The notes below the pieces were generated by a model, which did not search any database, was not told where the DNA came from, and saw nothing but the letters and a program-made list of their open reading frames with translations. The position numbers were made by a program, and so were the translations under genes. DNA of 64,000 nucleotides, from positions 186,001 through 250,000 of the forward strand of contig JAJFVL010000055.1 in assembly GCA_021371855.1 (NCBI GenBank), read 5' to 3'. Below are positions 43,211-52,590 of the stretch, piece after piece. Positions within the stretch are counted from its first letter, which is position 1. Each line of letters begins with the position of its first letter. This DNA is from Bacteroidales bacterium. GTDB lineage: Bacteria; Bacteroidota; Bacteroidia; Bacteroidales; VadinHA17.

Positions 43211-45679
43211 ATGCCTAAAAGTCAGAATATAAATCCGAAGGTTATCCGAAAACCACAATTTATTGAATTTGGAAAAATTCCTGTTAATCAGTATAACAAA
43301 ACTATTGAAGAAGAAAAGAAATTATTCAGCAAGGAAGATTTCATAAGGATCTATCACGATATGGTCGTAATCAGGGAATTTGAAACCATGATCAATCTGA
43401 TCAAGACAACAAATGAGTACAATGGAATTCATTATAATCATCCTGGGCCGGCGCACCTTTCGATCGGTCAGGAAGCCTCAGCTGTAGGAATGGCATATAC
43501 CCTCGATGTTGATGACTTTATCTTCGGATCGCACCGCAGTCACGGTGAGATCCTTGCCAAAGGATTATCAGCAATACATCATCTCGACGAAGGTGCTCTT
43601 TACCCTATAATGAAAAACCACCTGGGAGGCTCAACGTTGAACGTTGTTGAAAAAGGGTTCAAGGGTAATATCAAAGATCTGGCTATCCACTTTTTGCTCT
43701 ATGGAGCGTTAGCTGAAATTTTTGCACGCGAAAACGGATTCAACAAAGGATTGGGAGGGTCTATGCATGCCTTCTTCACTCCTTTCGGTATCTATCCGAA
43801 TAATGCGATTGTCGGAGGATCAGGTGATATATCAGTTGGTGCAGCTCTCTATAAAAAAATAAATCGGAAATCCGGTATCGTTGTATGTAACATTGGCGAC
43901 GCTTCGCTGGGTTGCGGCCCTGTTTGGGAAGGCATTTGCTTTGCCACTATGGATCAGTACAAAACACTCTGGGATGGAGACTACAGGGGTGGTTTGCCGT
44001 TGATATTCAACTTTATGAACAATTCATACGGTATGGGTGGACAGACAATGGGTGAAACCATGGGCTATAATATTCTTGCAAGAGTCGGAGCCGGTGTAAA
44101 TCCGGAATCGATGTATGCAGAACGCGTTGATGGGTACAATCCTCTTGCTGTTATTGACGCTTTCAAACGCAAGAAAAAGATATTAAAAGAAAAGAAAGGA
44201 CCGGTTCTGCTCGACACTCTGACTTACAGAACAAGCGGACACTCTCCGTCTGATGCCTCTTCATACAGAACAAAAGAAGAGGTAGAAGCATGGCAGAAGG
44301 AGGATTCAATAATTGTATATGGTAATTCCCTTGTTATTGCAGGTATTGCAAAAAAGGATGAGCTTGATAAAATAGATAGCGAGACAAAAGAATTGCTGAC
44401 ACAAATAATGAAGCTGAGCATCGACGAAGAGATCTCTCCAAGGATCAATATGGAGAAAGATCCTGATTGTATTGGCAAAATGATGTTTTCAAACGGTTCT
44501 GTTGACCGGATGGAAGAAGGCAAACCTGAAGTTCTTCTTTCACTTGAAGAAAATCCAAGAGTTAAATCGATCAAAAACAAGGAAAGGTTTTATCTCGACA
44601 AGGAAGGCAAACCTGTTTCCAAAGCAAAAGTATATCAGTTCCGTGATGGTATTTTCGAAGCTATCATTGATCGTTTTTACAAAGATCCCACTCTTGCAGC
44701 ATGGGGTGAAGAAAACCGCGACTGGGGAGGTGCCTTCGCTGTCTACCGCGGACTTACAGAGGCCCTTCCTTATCACCGTCTTTTCAACTCACCAATTTCG
44801 GAGGGTGCCATTGTCGGCACTGCCATTGGCTATGGAATGTGCGGCGGACGTGTTATTGCCGAGATCATGTATTGTGATTTTCTCGGCCGTTCCGGTGATG
44901 AAGTATTTAACCAGTTGCCTAAATGGCAGGCTATGAGTGGTAACGTTCTAAAGATGCCTGTAGTCATCAGGGTTTCTGTCGGATCTAAATACGGAGCACA
45001 ACATTCACAGGACTGGTCATCGCTTACGGCACATATTCCGGGATTAAAGGTTGTTTTCCCTGCCACTCCTTACGATGCAAAAGGTCTCATGAACTCAGCT
45101 TTGCAGGGAACCGATCCCGTTATATTCTTTGAAAGCCAGAGAATCTATGATATTGGTGAAATGTTTCACACCGCCGGTGTTCCCGAAGGATATTACGAAA
45201 TTCCTCTTGGCGAACCGGACATTAAGAGATCAGGAGACGATATAACCATTCTGTCAATCGGAGCATCATTATATCAGGCAATAAAAGCTGCAGATATCCT
45301 TAAGGAGAAATACGGAATGAGTGCAGAAGTTATTGATGCAAGGACACTCGTCCCATTCAATTACGAACAGGTTATTCAATCGGTTAAAAAAACCGGAAGG
45401 ATAATTCTGACAAGCGATGCTTCGTCACGTGGCTCATTCCTGAAGGAGATGGCACAGACAATAACAGAGCTTGCATTTGATTATCTCGATGCGCCACCTG
45501 TAGTTGTTGGTTCACGTAACTGGATCATACCCGCTCATGAAATAGAGAAATCTTTCTTCCCGCAACCTGACTGGATTATTGACGCCATACATGAGCGTAT
45601 AGTTCCATTGAAAGGCCATCAGAGCAAAATTGATTTCTCCGTTGAAAAATCAATAAAGCTGAACAAAGAAGGAGTTTGA
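43211..45679 (+). CDS. Fused E1 alpha-beta of a 2-oxo-acid or acetoin dehydrogenase-type complex
   Basis: 822 residues, longer than most fused E1 proteins. E1 alpha (about 50-400) has the substrate loop HRSHGE and a TPP motif GDASLGCGPVWEG ending in NNSYGM. E1 beta (about 480-820) has GEENRDWGGAF, RSGDEVFNQLPK and the QDWSSL loop. A linker of about 80 residues joins them. The TPP-binding motif starts GDA in place of GDG. The enzyme decarboxylates a 2-oxo acid, or cleaves an acetoin-like hydroxyketone, and acylates the E2. Its substrate is likely an intermediate of the surrounding sugar pathway. It is cotranscribed with E2 (59 nt before) and the HAD gene (38 nt after). Confidence 0.88.
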   Translation: MPKSQNINPKVIRKPQFIEFGKIPVNQYNKTIEEEKKLFSKEDFIRIYHDMVVIREFETMINLIKTTNEYNGIHYNHPGPAHLSIGQEASAVGMAYTLDVDDFIFGSHRSHGEILAKGLSAIHHLDEGALYPIMKNHLGGSTLNVVEKGFKGNIKDLAIHFLLYGALAEIFARENGFNKGLGGSMHAFFTPFGIYPNNAIVGGSGDISVGAALYKKINRKSGIVVCNIGDASLGCGPVWEGICFATMDQYKTLWDGDYRGGLPLIFNFMNNSYGMGGQTMGETMGYNILARVGAGVNPESMYAERVDGYNPLAVIDAFKRKKKILKEKKGPVLLDTLTYRTSGHSPSDASSYRTKEEVEAWQKEDSIIVYGNSLVIAGIAKKDELDKIDSETKELLTQIMKLSIDEEISPRINMEKDPDCIGKMMFSNGSVDRMEEGKPEVLLSLEENPRVKSIKNKERFYLDKEGKPVSKAKVYQFRDGIFEAIIDRFYKDPTLAAWGEENRDWGGAFAVYRGLTEALPYHRLFNSPISEGAIVGTAIGYGMCGGRVIAEIMYCDFLGRSGDEVFNQLPKWQAMSGNVLKMPVVIRVSVGSKYGAQHSQDWSSLTAHIPGLKVVFPATPYDAKGLMNSALQGTDPVIFFESQRIYDIGEMFHTAGVPEGYYEIPLGEPDIKRSGDDITILSIGASLYQAIKAADILKEKYGMSAEVIDARTLVPFNYEQVIQSVKKTGRIILTSDASSRGSFLKEMAQTITELAFDYLDAPPVVVGSRNWIIPAHEIEKSFFPQPDWIIDAIHERIVPLKGHQSKIDFSVEKSIKLNKEGV

Positions 45680-45717
45680 TACGTTTTTGATATCTTTACA
45701 CTTAAAATATAATTCAT

Positions 45718-46503
45718 ATGGAAGAAGTGTTAGAAAACATCAAATCGAAAGCAGGCTTTATCATCGATATGGATGGAGTAATTTACCATGGCAATAAACT
45801 CCTTCCGGGTGTTATTGATTTCCTGGCCTGGCTTGAAGAATCCGGTAAAAAATACCTTTTCCTTACCAACTCCAGCGAAAGAACCACAAAAGAGCTCCAG
45901 GAAAAGCTGAAGAGACTCGGTATTAGTGTAGGTGAGGATCATTTCTATACAAGCGCTCTTGCCACCGCAAGTTTCCTTTCGAGTCAAAAACCAAATGGAA
46001 GCGCTTATGTTATTGGTGAAACCGGACTCATACATGCCTTATACAGTGTTGGTTATACAATCAACAATGTAAATCCCGACTATGTTATTGTCGGTGATAC
46101 GCATAGCTATAGCTTTGAAAAAATTGAACTGGCTGTAAATCTTGTCCTGAATGGAGCAAAACTTATTGGCACTAATTCCGACATAAGCGGCCCAATTGAA
46201 ACAGGGATAACCCCGGCAACAAAGGCTCTTATTGCACCTATCGAAATTGTCTCGGGGAAAAAAGCATATTATGTCGGAAAGCCAAATCCTCTTATGATGC
46301 GTATTGCTCTTAAAAAACTTGGCGTACAAAGAGTAGACACCATAGTTATAGGCGACCGGATGGATACAGACGTGAGATGTGGTCTGGAAGCAGAAATTGA
46401 CACTCTGCTGGTTTTAAGCGGCATTACAAGTCGTGAAGGAATTGACCAGTTTCCATATCGTCCCCAATATATTCTTAATGGTATTATTGATCTGGTCAGT
46501 TAA
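45718..46503 (+). CDS. HAD-IIA (NagD-like) sugar phosphatase
   Basis: 261 residues. Motif I is DMDGVIY with nucleophile Asp17 and Asp19, motif II is LTNSS, and the C-terminal acidic motif is GDRMDTD (about 217-223). The C2-type cap between motifs II and III is typical of NagD/AraL, which dephosphorylate sugar phosphates and other small phosphates. Within this operon it probably relieves accumulation of a phosphorylated intermediate or an aldehyde phosphate product. Stop to next start is 8 nt, so it is tightly coupled with the aldolase. Confidence 0.9.
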   Translation: MEEVLENIKSKAGFIIDMDGVIYHGNKLLPGVIDFLAWLEESGKKYLFLTNSSERTTKELQEKLKRLGISVGEDHFYTSALATASFLSSQKPNGSAYVIGETGLIHALYSVGYTINNVNPDYVIVGDTHSYSFEKIELAVNLVLNGAKLIGTNSDISGPIETGITPATKALIAPIEIVSGKKAYYVGKPNPLMMRIALKKLGVQRVDTIVIGDRMDTDVRCGLEAEIDTLLVLSGITSREGIDQFPYRPQYILNGIIDLVS

Positions 46504-46511
46504 TTTAATTA

Positions 46512-47153
46512 ATGGATCCTTCAAAAAATATATATAAATACGAGCGCAAAGAAGTTGCCACATTTATGAGGCGACTTTATGACCGTGAACTCACTACCAT
46601 ATCCGGAGGGAATATCAGTTTACGTATTACAAACCAGATAATCCTGATCACACCATCTGCAACCGACAAGGGCAGAATGAAATGGAAAGAGATTGGCATC
46701 AGCACGATTTTCGGGGAAAATCTCACTCCTGATCTAAAACCATCGATCGAACTTAACATGCACCTTTCAATTTATAAAAAGAAGAAAGATGTTATGGCTA
46801 TTATTCACGCTCACCCTGTTTATGCTTCTTCCTTCACGGCTATGAAATGCAAAATCAATACCTGTCTTACATCTGAAGCATGTGCAATACTTGGCGATCC
46901 CGTTGTGGTACCCTATGCACTTATGGGAACGACAGAACTTGCCAATCTTGCTGCTGAGAACATTATGATTTCTGACATACTTCTTCTTGAGAACCATGGT
47001 ATTCTGGCTGCAGGCTCCAGCCTTCTGCAGGCCTTCGATAAGGTTGAAGTACTTGAAAGTGCCGCTAAGATGACTGTCATAACTGAAATGTTAAATAAGA
47101 TAAGCCCGCTCAGTAAATCAAGAGTACTCCAAATTAAAAAGTTATTCCGATGA
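46512..47153 (+). CDS. Class II aldolase (FucA/AraD family)
   Basis: 213 residues. Zinc ligands are His99 and His101 in IIHAHP and His162 in ENHG; the catalytic Glu80 in KPSIELNMH matches Glu73 of L-fuculose-1-phosphate aldolase FucA. Such enzymes cleave a ketose 1-phosphate into dihydroxyacetone phosphate and a 2-hydroxyaldehyde, or epimerise a pentulose phosphate. The operon also has a second, fused aldolase, so this one may handle a different stereoisomer. Its stop overlaps the next start by 4 bp. Confidence 0.9.
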   Translation: MDPSKNIYKYERKEVATFMRRLYDRELTTISGGNISLRITNQIILITPSATDKGRMKWKEIGISTIFGENLTPDLKPSIELNMHLSIYKKKKDVMAIIHAHPVYASSFTAMKCKINTCLTSEACAILGDPVVVPYALMGTTELANLAAENIMISDILLLENHGILAAGSSLLQAFDKVEVLESAAKMTVITEMLNKISPLSKSRVLQIKKLFR

Positions 47154-47794
47154 TAAACGGTGTGCTTTTCGATATGGATGGTGTGCTGGTTGATTCTGAA
47201 GCTTTTATATGCCAGGCTGCAATAATGATGTTCAGCGAACTCGGGTTCATGGTGCAGCCTGATGATTTTAAACCTTTCATAGGAACGGGAGAAAACAGGT
47301 ATATAGGTGGAGTTGCTGAAAAATATGGTGCTAAAATAAATATTGATGTCGCTAAAGCAAGAACATATGAGATATACAGGTCGATTGTCAGAAAGAAATT
47401 ATCTGCGCTCCCTGGGTCTCATGAGTTTATCGCGAAATGCCGTAATAAAGGCCTTAAGATGGCTCTTGCTACCAGTGCCGATAAGGTAAAAATGGAGATA
47501 AACCTTATGGAAATCGGACTTCCTCCCGAAACTTTTAATTCAATTATTACAGGGCTGGATGTTGAGAAAAAGAAGCCTTTTCCGGATATTTATATAAAAG
47601 CTGCCGGAAGCATTGGGTTGAAACCACATGAATGTCTTGTTGTGGAAGATGCTGTAAATGGCATAAAAGCCGGTAAATCAGCCGGATGCAAATGCCTCGC
47701 TATAACATCTTCTTTTGACTCATCATTCCTTTCCGAAGCAGACTGGATCTGTGATTCGCTGCTTAATGCCCCGGATGAAGTTTTGAATTGGTAA
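47150..47794 (+). CDS. HAD phosphatase/beta-phosphoglucomutase-like enzyme
   Basis: 214 residues. The nucleophile Asp8 and Asp10 are in LFDMDGVLVDSEAF; the motif II Thr/Ser is in LATSAD; KKKPFPDIY and VVEDAVNGIKAG give motifs III and IV. The C1 cap (about 17-85) is the beta-phosphoglucomutase type, so it either dephosphorylates a sugar phosphate or moves a phosphate between C1 and C6. It overlaps the aldolase by 4 bp (ATGA), which points to coupled expression. Second HAD of this operon. Confidence 0.88.
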   Translation: MINGVLFDMDGVLVDSEAFICQAAIMMFSELGFMVQPDDFKPFIGTGENRYIGGVAEKYGAKINIDVAKARTYEIYRSIVRKKLSALPGSHEFIAKCRNKGLKMALATSADKVKMEINLMEIGLPPETFNSIITGLDVEKKKPFPDIYIKAAGSIGLKPHECLVVEDAVNGIKAGKSAGCKCLAITSSFDSSFLSEADWICDSLLNAPDEVLNW

Positions 47795-47912
47795 CACTCT
47801 AAATGTGACAATATTAAATACAGGACATCACTACAATCAGACATAAAAGTTTCCGAACCTGCATGTGGTGCCTGCATTAATGGTATTTTAAAGAAACAAT
47901 TAAACTTAATAA

Positions 47913-49166
47913 ATGAAGAATTATCTTTCAGAGTTTCCCTCTTATGGATCACTGATAAAAGAAATGCAGGGATTCTCTTTCCCGAAGTATCGCGAAGCAA
48001 ACGGGCACATTCATACCCCCTATTCCTTCAGCGCATTTTCTGATATGGATACCATTTTTAAAATGGCTTCCGATGAGAAAATTGCAGCACTTGGGATAAA
48101 CGATTTCTTTGTTACGGATGGCTATGATGCATTCTGCGAAGGTTGTCTGAAGAATAATGTATTTCCTCTTTTCAATATCGAGTTTATAGGTCTTCTTAAG
48201 GAGGAACAAAAAAAAGGTATCAGAATAAATGATCCTAATAATCCTGGCAGGGTATATTTCAGCGGTAAAGGTCTTGATTATCCTTTTCATACAGGATTAA
48301 TACAGAAAATGCAGCTGAAAAGTGTAATAAAAGAGAGTCAGGTTCAGATAAAGGCTATGATCAGTAAACTCAATAAACTGACCGAACCTGAAAATCCATC
48401 TCTTTCACTTTCTTACGAAACAATTAAAAAAAGATTTGCTCACGATCTGGTGCGTGAGCGCCATATAGCCAAAGCATTGAGGGTCCTTGCTGTTGAGAAT
48501 TTTTCAACACCGGAAGAACAGCTTCATTTTATTGAGACGCTGTATGGTGGTAAAAAATCAAAAAACGGTATGTCCGACACATCGGCTCTTGAAAACGAAA
48601 TACGTTCAAACCTTCTCAAAAGCGGAGGAGCAGCGTTTGTCGAAGAAGATGCAAGCTCTTTCCTCGAGCTGAAGAAGATCATTAAAATCATAATTAAAGC
48701 AGGTGGAATACCTTGTTACCCGGTTCTGCTTGATGATCCTTCAGGTAAATGCACCGAATTTGAAACTGATCCTGAAAAGCTTTATACATCATTGACAAAA
48801 TTAGGAATAGAGTGCATTGAGCTGATCCCGGGAAGAAATGATTTTAATATTCTGAAGGGTTTTGTTGAATTCTTTCATAATAAAGGATTTATAATAACTT
48901 TTGGAACTGAACACAATGCTCCCCAGATGATACCGTTGACGGTTTCGGCAAGAGGCTCGAAGCCTCTTGATGATTCGTTAAAAACGATAGCCTGGGAAGG
49001 TGCCTGTATTATTGCCGCTCATCAGTATCTGAGAGCGGATGGCAGACAAGGTTATGTTTTACCCGATGGAACCCATTGTGTAGAACAAAAGAACGATCTG
49101 AAAAACCTTGGACAATTAGTCATTGAATACTTTTTAAACAAACGCCAGCATGAAACCGGAAATTAA
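47913..49166 (+). CDS. PHP-domain metal-dependent hydrolase-like protein
   Basis: 417 residues. The N-terminus fits the PHP superfamily: His32 and His34 in GHIHTP, Asp64 in GINDFF, Glu90 in NIEFIG, and a late FGTEHNAP (Glu333, His334). These bind up to three metals in PHP phosphoesterases. The middle (about 120-240) is a helical insertion of unclear role. It does not look like a polymerase or histidinol phosphatase PHP by length and insert. It starts 118 nt after the HAD and overlaps the next gene by 17 nt, so it belongs to the same pathway. Function cannot be named; a phosphatase or a lactone/sugar hydrolase is possible. Confidence 0.65.
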   Translation: MKNYLSEFPSYGSLIKEMQGFSFPKYREANGHIHTPYSFSAFSDMDTIFKMASDEKIAALGINDFFVTDGYDAFCEGCLKNNVFPLFNIEFIGLLKEEQKKGIRINDPNNPGRVYFSGKGLDYPFHTGLIQKMQLKSVIKESQVQIKAMISKLNKLTEPENPSLSLSYETIKKRFAHDLVRERHIAKALRVLAVENFSTPEEQLHFIETLYGGKKSKNGMSDTSALENEIRSNLLKSGGAAFVEEDASSFLELKKIIKIIIKAGGIPCYPVLLDDPSGKCTEFETDPEKLYTSLTKLGIECIELIPGRNDFNILKGFVEFFHNKGFIITFGTEHNAPQMIPLTVSARGSKPLDDSLKTIAWEGACIIAAHQYLRADGRQGYVLPDGTHCVEQKNDLKNLGQLVIEYFLNKRQHETGN

Positions 49167-51123
49167 AGAACTAATCGAAATATCAAAGTACTACGGAAGC
49201 AATAAGGAATATGTTATTGCAGGGGGAGGGAACACCTCATTCAAAGATGAAGAGACCATCTGGATCAAAGCAAGCGGACAATCGCTGGCTGAACTTACGG
49301 AAGAGGGTCTTGTTGCTTTAAACAGGGAAAAACTCCATGAAATTGGGTTGAAAATATATTCCGACAACCCAACCGAAAGGGAAGATCAGGTTAAGACTGA
49401 TATGTTCAACAGCATTCTCGATCCCGAAAAAAACAGGCGTCCGTCGGTAGAGACATCGCTGCATGAGGTCATCCGGTATAAATATGTCGTTCACCTTCAC
49501 CCCACCCTGATTAACGGCCTATTATGCAGCAGGAATGCAAAGAATTTAACTTTTAAGTTGTTTGGTGAGAGTGTCCTGTTTGTACCATATACCGATCCGG
49601 GTTATACACTCTTTAAAAAACTGGATTCAGAAATAAAATTATACCGTGAGAAGTTCTCGCACGACCCTAAGATAATATTCCTTGAAAACCATGGTTCTTT
49701 CATTGGGGCTGATACTACAGAAGAGATAAAGAATATTTACAGCGACATTATTCAGAAGATCGGAGCTCAGCTACCCTCGATCCCTGAAGTTACGCAACTT
49801 CCATATAACCCATTGTTAAACAAGGTTCTTCCCCGTCTGCGTATGCTTTTATCCGGAGAACAACCCGGTGTGATAAGGTTTCGTAACAATTCCCTTATTG
49901 CCGGATTCTATCAGAATGAGCGGGAGTTTCAAAAAATCTCCCTGCCGCTAACACCCGATATGATTGTTTATTGCAAAACAAGGTATATGTATATCGAACA
50001 ATCATCAACAGCCGAAAAGATTCTCGATTCTTTCCGTTATCAGTTGCCTCGTTTTGTAAATGAATATGGCTTTTTGCCAAAAGTCATTTTAATAAAGGAT
50101 ATGGGCGTGTTCGCAATTTCCGAAAGCTGCGGATCAGCCGAAGCAATTCTTGATGTTTATGAGGATCTTGCCAGGATCAGTTTCTATGCTTCCGGCTGCG
50201 GAGGCATCAAATTCCTTACCCGGGAACAGATATCCTTCATTGATCACTGGGAAGTTGAAAACTACAGAAGGAAAGTTTCACAGTCAACCGGTTCTGGTAA
50301 TAAGCTGAATAATAAAATTGCAATAGTCACCGGAGGAGCCCAGGGTTTCGGAGCAGGAATTGCAGAGGCGCTTTTTTCGCTAAACATTAATATTGTGATC
50401 GCTGATATGAACGAGGAAACAGGCAATTCTTTCGTTTCCAGGTTAACATCCAAAAGAACATCCTCCAAAGCAATCTTTATTAAAACAAATGTTGCTGATC
50501 CGGCCTCGGTAAAAGATCTTATAATCTCAACTGTAAAAGAGTTTGGAGGTCTTGATCTGATGATAAGCAATGCCGGTGTATTGAGAGCCGGCGGACTTGA
50601 TGAAATGGACCCTGAAGTATTTTCGAGAACCACTAATGTAAACTACAACGGTTATTTCCATTGTGCAAAATACGCTTCAGAAGTAATGAAACTTCAGAAC
50701 AATGAAAATCCTGAATATTTTACCGATATAATCCAGATCAATTCAAAATCGGGTATCAGGGGAAGTAACCGCAATTTTGCTTATGCCGGATCAAAATTCG
50801 GAGGGATAGGGCTTACTCAGTCATTTGCTCTTGAACTTGCCCCGTTCAGGATAAAGGTGAACTCTATCTGCCCCGGAAATTTTTTAGATGGACCATTATG
50901 GTCCGACCCGAAAAACGGACTGTTTGTCCAATACCTAAAAGCTGGTAAAGTTCCAGGAGCAAAAACTATCTCTGATGTAAGACAATATTATGAGAACCAG
51001 GTCCCTTTGAAAAGAGGTTGTAAGCTGGAAGATGTTATCAAGGCACTCCTTTATATTGTTGACCAGGAGTACGAAACCGGACAGGCTGTTCCGGTTACGG
51101 GTGGACAGGTGATGCTGGGATAG
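49150..51123 (+). CDS. Bifunctional class II aldolase / short-chain dehydrogenase (RhaEW-like)
   Basis: 657 residues, two enzymes in one chain. The aldolase part (about 1-370) has Glu101 (PSVETSLHE) and zinc ligands His115, His117 (VHLHP) and His181 (ENHG). The SDR part (about 388-657) has the NAD motif TGGAQGFGAG (394-403), SNAGV, Ser532 or Ser534 and Tyr545-x3-Lys549 (YAGSK). RhaEW-type fusions cleave rhamnulose 1-phosphate to DHAP and L-lactaldehyde and oxidise or reduce the aldehyde. No rhamnose isomerase or rhamnulokinase is here, so another deoxyhexose or ketose phosphate is likely. Start overlaps the PHP gene by 17 nt. Confidence 0.88.
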   Translation: MKPEIKELIEISKYYGSNKEYVIAGGGNTSFKDEETIWIKASGQSLAELTEEGLVALNREKLHEIGLKIYSDNPTEREDQVKTDMFNSILDPEKNRRPSVETSLHEVIRYKYVVHLHPTLINGLLCSRNAKNLTFKLFGESVLFVPYTDPGYTLFKKLDSEIKLYREKFSHDPKIIFLENHGSFIGADTTEEIKNIYSDIIQKIGAQLPSIPEVTQLPYNPLLNKVLPRLRMLLSGEQPGVIRFRNNSLIAGFYQNEREFQKISLPLTPDMIVYCKTRYMYIEQSSTAEKILDSFRYQLPRFVNEYGFLPKVILIKDMGVFAISESCGSAEAILDVYEDLARISFYASGCGGIKFLTREQISFIDHWEVENYRRKVSQSTGSGNKLNNKIAIVTGGAQGFGAGIAEALFSLNINIVIADMNEETGNSFVSRLTSKRTSSKAIFIKTNVADPASVKDLIISTVKEFGGLDLMISNAGVLRAGGLDEMDPEVFSRTTNVNYNGYFHCAKYASEVMKLQNNENPEYFTDIIQINSKSGIRGSNRNFAYAGSKFGGIGLTQSFALELAPFRIKVNSICPGNFLDGPLWSDPKNGLFVQYLKAGKVPGAKTISDVRQYYENQVPLKRGCKLEDVIKALLYIVDQEYETGQAVPVTGGQVMLG

Positions 51124-51312
51124 GCGAAAGGAAAAAGGGAAAAAGGAAGAGTGGAAACAGGAGTCCGGAAACGAAAGACTCCATGTCACTAAATGAATAA
51201 CTCAGTGTTACCTCGTGTAAAAAAAGAAAAAAGAACTTACACAGAGGAAATCCGGAGATGCCACGGAGAGGCACAGAGAAGAAAATCAGATAATATTAAA
51301 AGAAAAACAGAA
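51124..51312. other. 189-bp spacer with dispersed repeat and low-complexity tract
   Basis: Between the fused aldolase and the zinc dehydrogenase. It starts with a purine-rich GAAAAAGG tract and contains the 28-bp dispersed repeat copy B (51231-51258) followed by CACGGAGAGGCACAGAGAAG. The upstream in-frame ATG at 51193 reads through these repeats and is rejected as a start. It may weaken linkage between the two genes. Confidence 0.6.
51231..51258 (+). repeat. Dispersed repeat, copy B
   Basis: AAGAACTTACACAGAGGA (51231-51248) runs into ACAGAGGAAATCCGGAGA (51241-51258), an uninterrupted block. Copy A at 12007-12064 has the same two pieces on the other strand, separated by an extra segment. The last 18 bases are identical in both copies. 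Similar CACAGAG / CACGGAG wording continues to 51280. Confidence 0.75.
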
Positions 51313-52575
51313 ATGAAAACAAAAGCAGTAAGAATACATGGGAAGAAAGATCTCCGGCTTGAAGAATTTGAACTTCCTGAATTAAAGGATGATGAGATCC
51401 TGGCACATGTTATTTCTGACAGTATTTGTATGTCGTCATATAAAGCATCATTACAGGGCTCTGATCATAAGCGGGTTCCCAATGATGTCGATATAAACCC
51501 GACTATCATCGGACACGAATTTTCAGGTATAATAATGGAGGTGGGGAAAAAATGGCAGCATAAATTCAAAGCCGGTCAGAAATTTTCGATACAACCTGCA
51601 ATGAGCCAGACCGGAACTCTTGATGCTCCCGGATATTCATTCCGCTATATTGGGGGAGATGCAACTTATGTCGTAATCCCATCCATCGTAATGGAAGCCG
51701 ATTGCCTTCTTCCCTATGACGGGGAAGCATTCTTCCCTGCATCACTTTCTGAACCGATGTCATGCATTGTAGGGACATTCCATGCCATCTACCATACTAC
51801 TCCCGGAACATATAAACATGAAATGGGTATACGAAAGGGAGGAAAAATGGCAATTCTTGCAGGTGTCGGGCCAATGGGGCTGGGAGCTATCGATTATGCA
51901 TTACACCAGGAAAGGAAACCTTCATTTCTTGTTGTTACTGATATTGATGATAATCGCCTTGCCAGAGCCTCTTCTATTTTCACCCCCGAAAAAGCTGAAA
52001 ACGAAGGGATAAAACTGATATATGTCAATACGGCAAAAGTAAATGATCCTGTTAAACATTTACGCGATCTGTCTGACGGAACGGGATATGACGATGTTAT
52101 AGTGTTTGCTCCGGTAAAATCCGTTGTTGAGCAGGGAGATGCAATCCTCGGATTCGAAGGGTGCCTTAATTTTTTTGCAGGTCCTACAGATACTGAATTC
52201 AAGGCTGAATTCAACTTCTATAATGTACACTATGCATTCACCCATATTGTTGGCACATCAGGCGGCAACACAGACGATATGCGCGAATCGTTAAAACTCA
52301 TGTCAGAAGGAAAAATAAATCCGGCAGTTATGATAACCCATGTCGGGGGACTTGATGCCGTGGTTGACACTACGTTAAACCTTCCTCATATCCCGGGAGG
52401 AAAAAAACTCATTTACACAAATATCTCCATGCCTCTTGTTGCACTTAGGGATCTTGGCGAGTTGGGTAAAAATGATCCTTTCTATGCAGGGCTATATGAG
52501 ATTGTTACAAAAAACGATTTTATATGGTCCCTTGAAGCTGAAAAATACCTTCTGACAAACGCCAAACCGATCTGA
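51313..52575 (+). CDS. Zinc-dependent dehydrogenase, L-sorbose-1-phosphate reductase-like
   Basis: 420 residues from ATG 51313 (MKTKAVRIHGKK). Catalytic zinc ligands are Cys39 in SICMSSYKASL, His68-Glu69 in GHEFSG, and Glu in LSEPMSC. The NAD(P) loop is AGVGPMGLGAI. The four-Cys structural zinc lobe of many alcohol dehydrogenases is missing, as in the sorbose-1-phosphate reductase (SorE) subfamily, which reduces L-sorbose 1-phosphate to glucitol 6-phosphate. Here it likely interconverts a ketose (phosphate) and a polyol (phosphate). It ends 15 nt from the convergent kinase gene. Confidence 0.82.
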   Translation: MKTKAVRIHGKKDLRLEEFELPELKDDEILAHVISDSICMSSYKASLQGSDHKRVPNDVDINPTIIGHEFSGIIMEVGKKWQHKFKAGQKFSIQPAMSQTGTLDAPGYSFRYIGGDATYVVIPSIVMEADCLLPYDGEAFFPASLSEPMSCIVGTFHAIYHTTPGTYKHEMGIRKGGKMAILAGVGPMGLGAIDYALHQERKPSFLVVTDIDDNRLARASSIFTPEKAENEGIKLIYVNTAKVNDPVKHLRDLSDGTGYDDVIVFAPVKSVVEQGDAILGFEGCLNFFAGPTDTEFKAEFNFYNVHYAFTHIVGTSGGNTDDMRESLKLMSEGKINPAVMITHVGGLDAVVDTTLNLPHIPGGKKLIYTNISMPLVALRDLGELGKNDPFYAGLYEIVTKNDFIWSLEAEKYLLTNAKPI

Positions 52576-52590
52576 TTTCAATATATCTTT

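Noticed and set aside
51193..51312. Upstream start of the zinc dehydrogenase giving 40 extra residues
   Set aside because: They come from a low-complexity spacer and the dispersed repeat; family members begin at the MKTKAVRIHG position.
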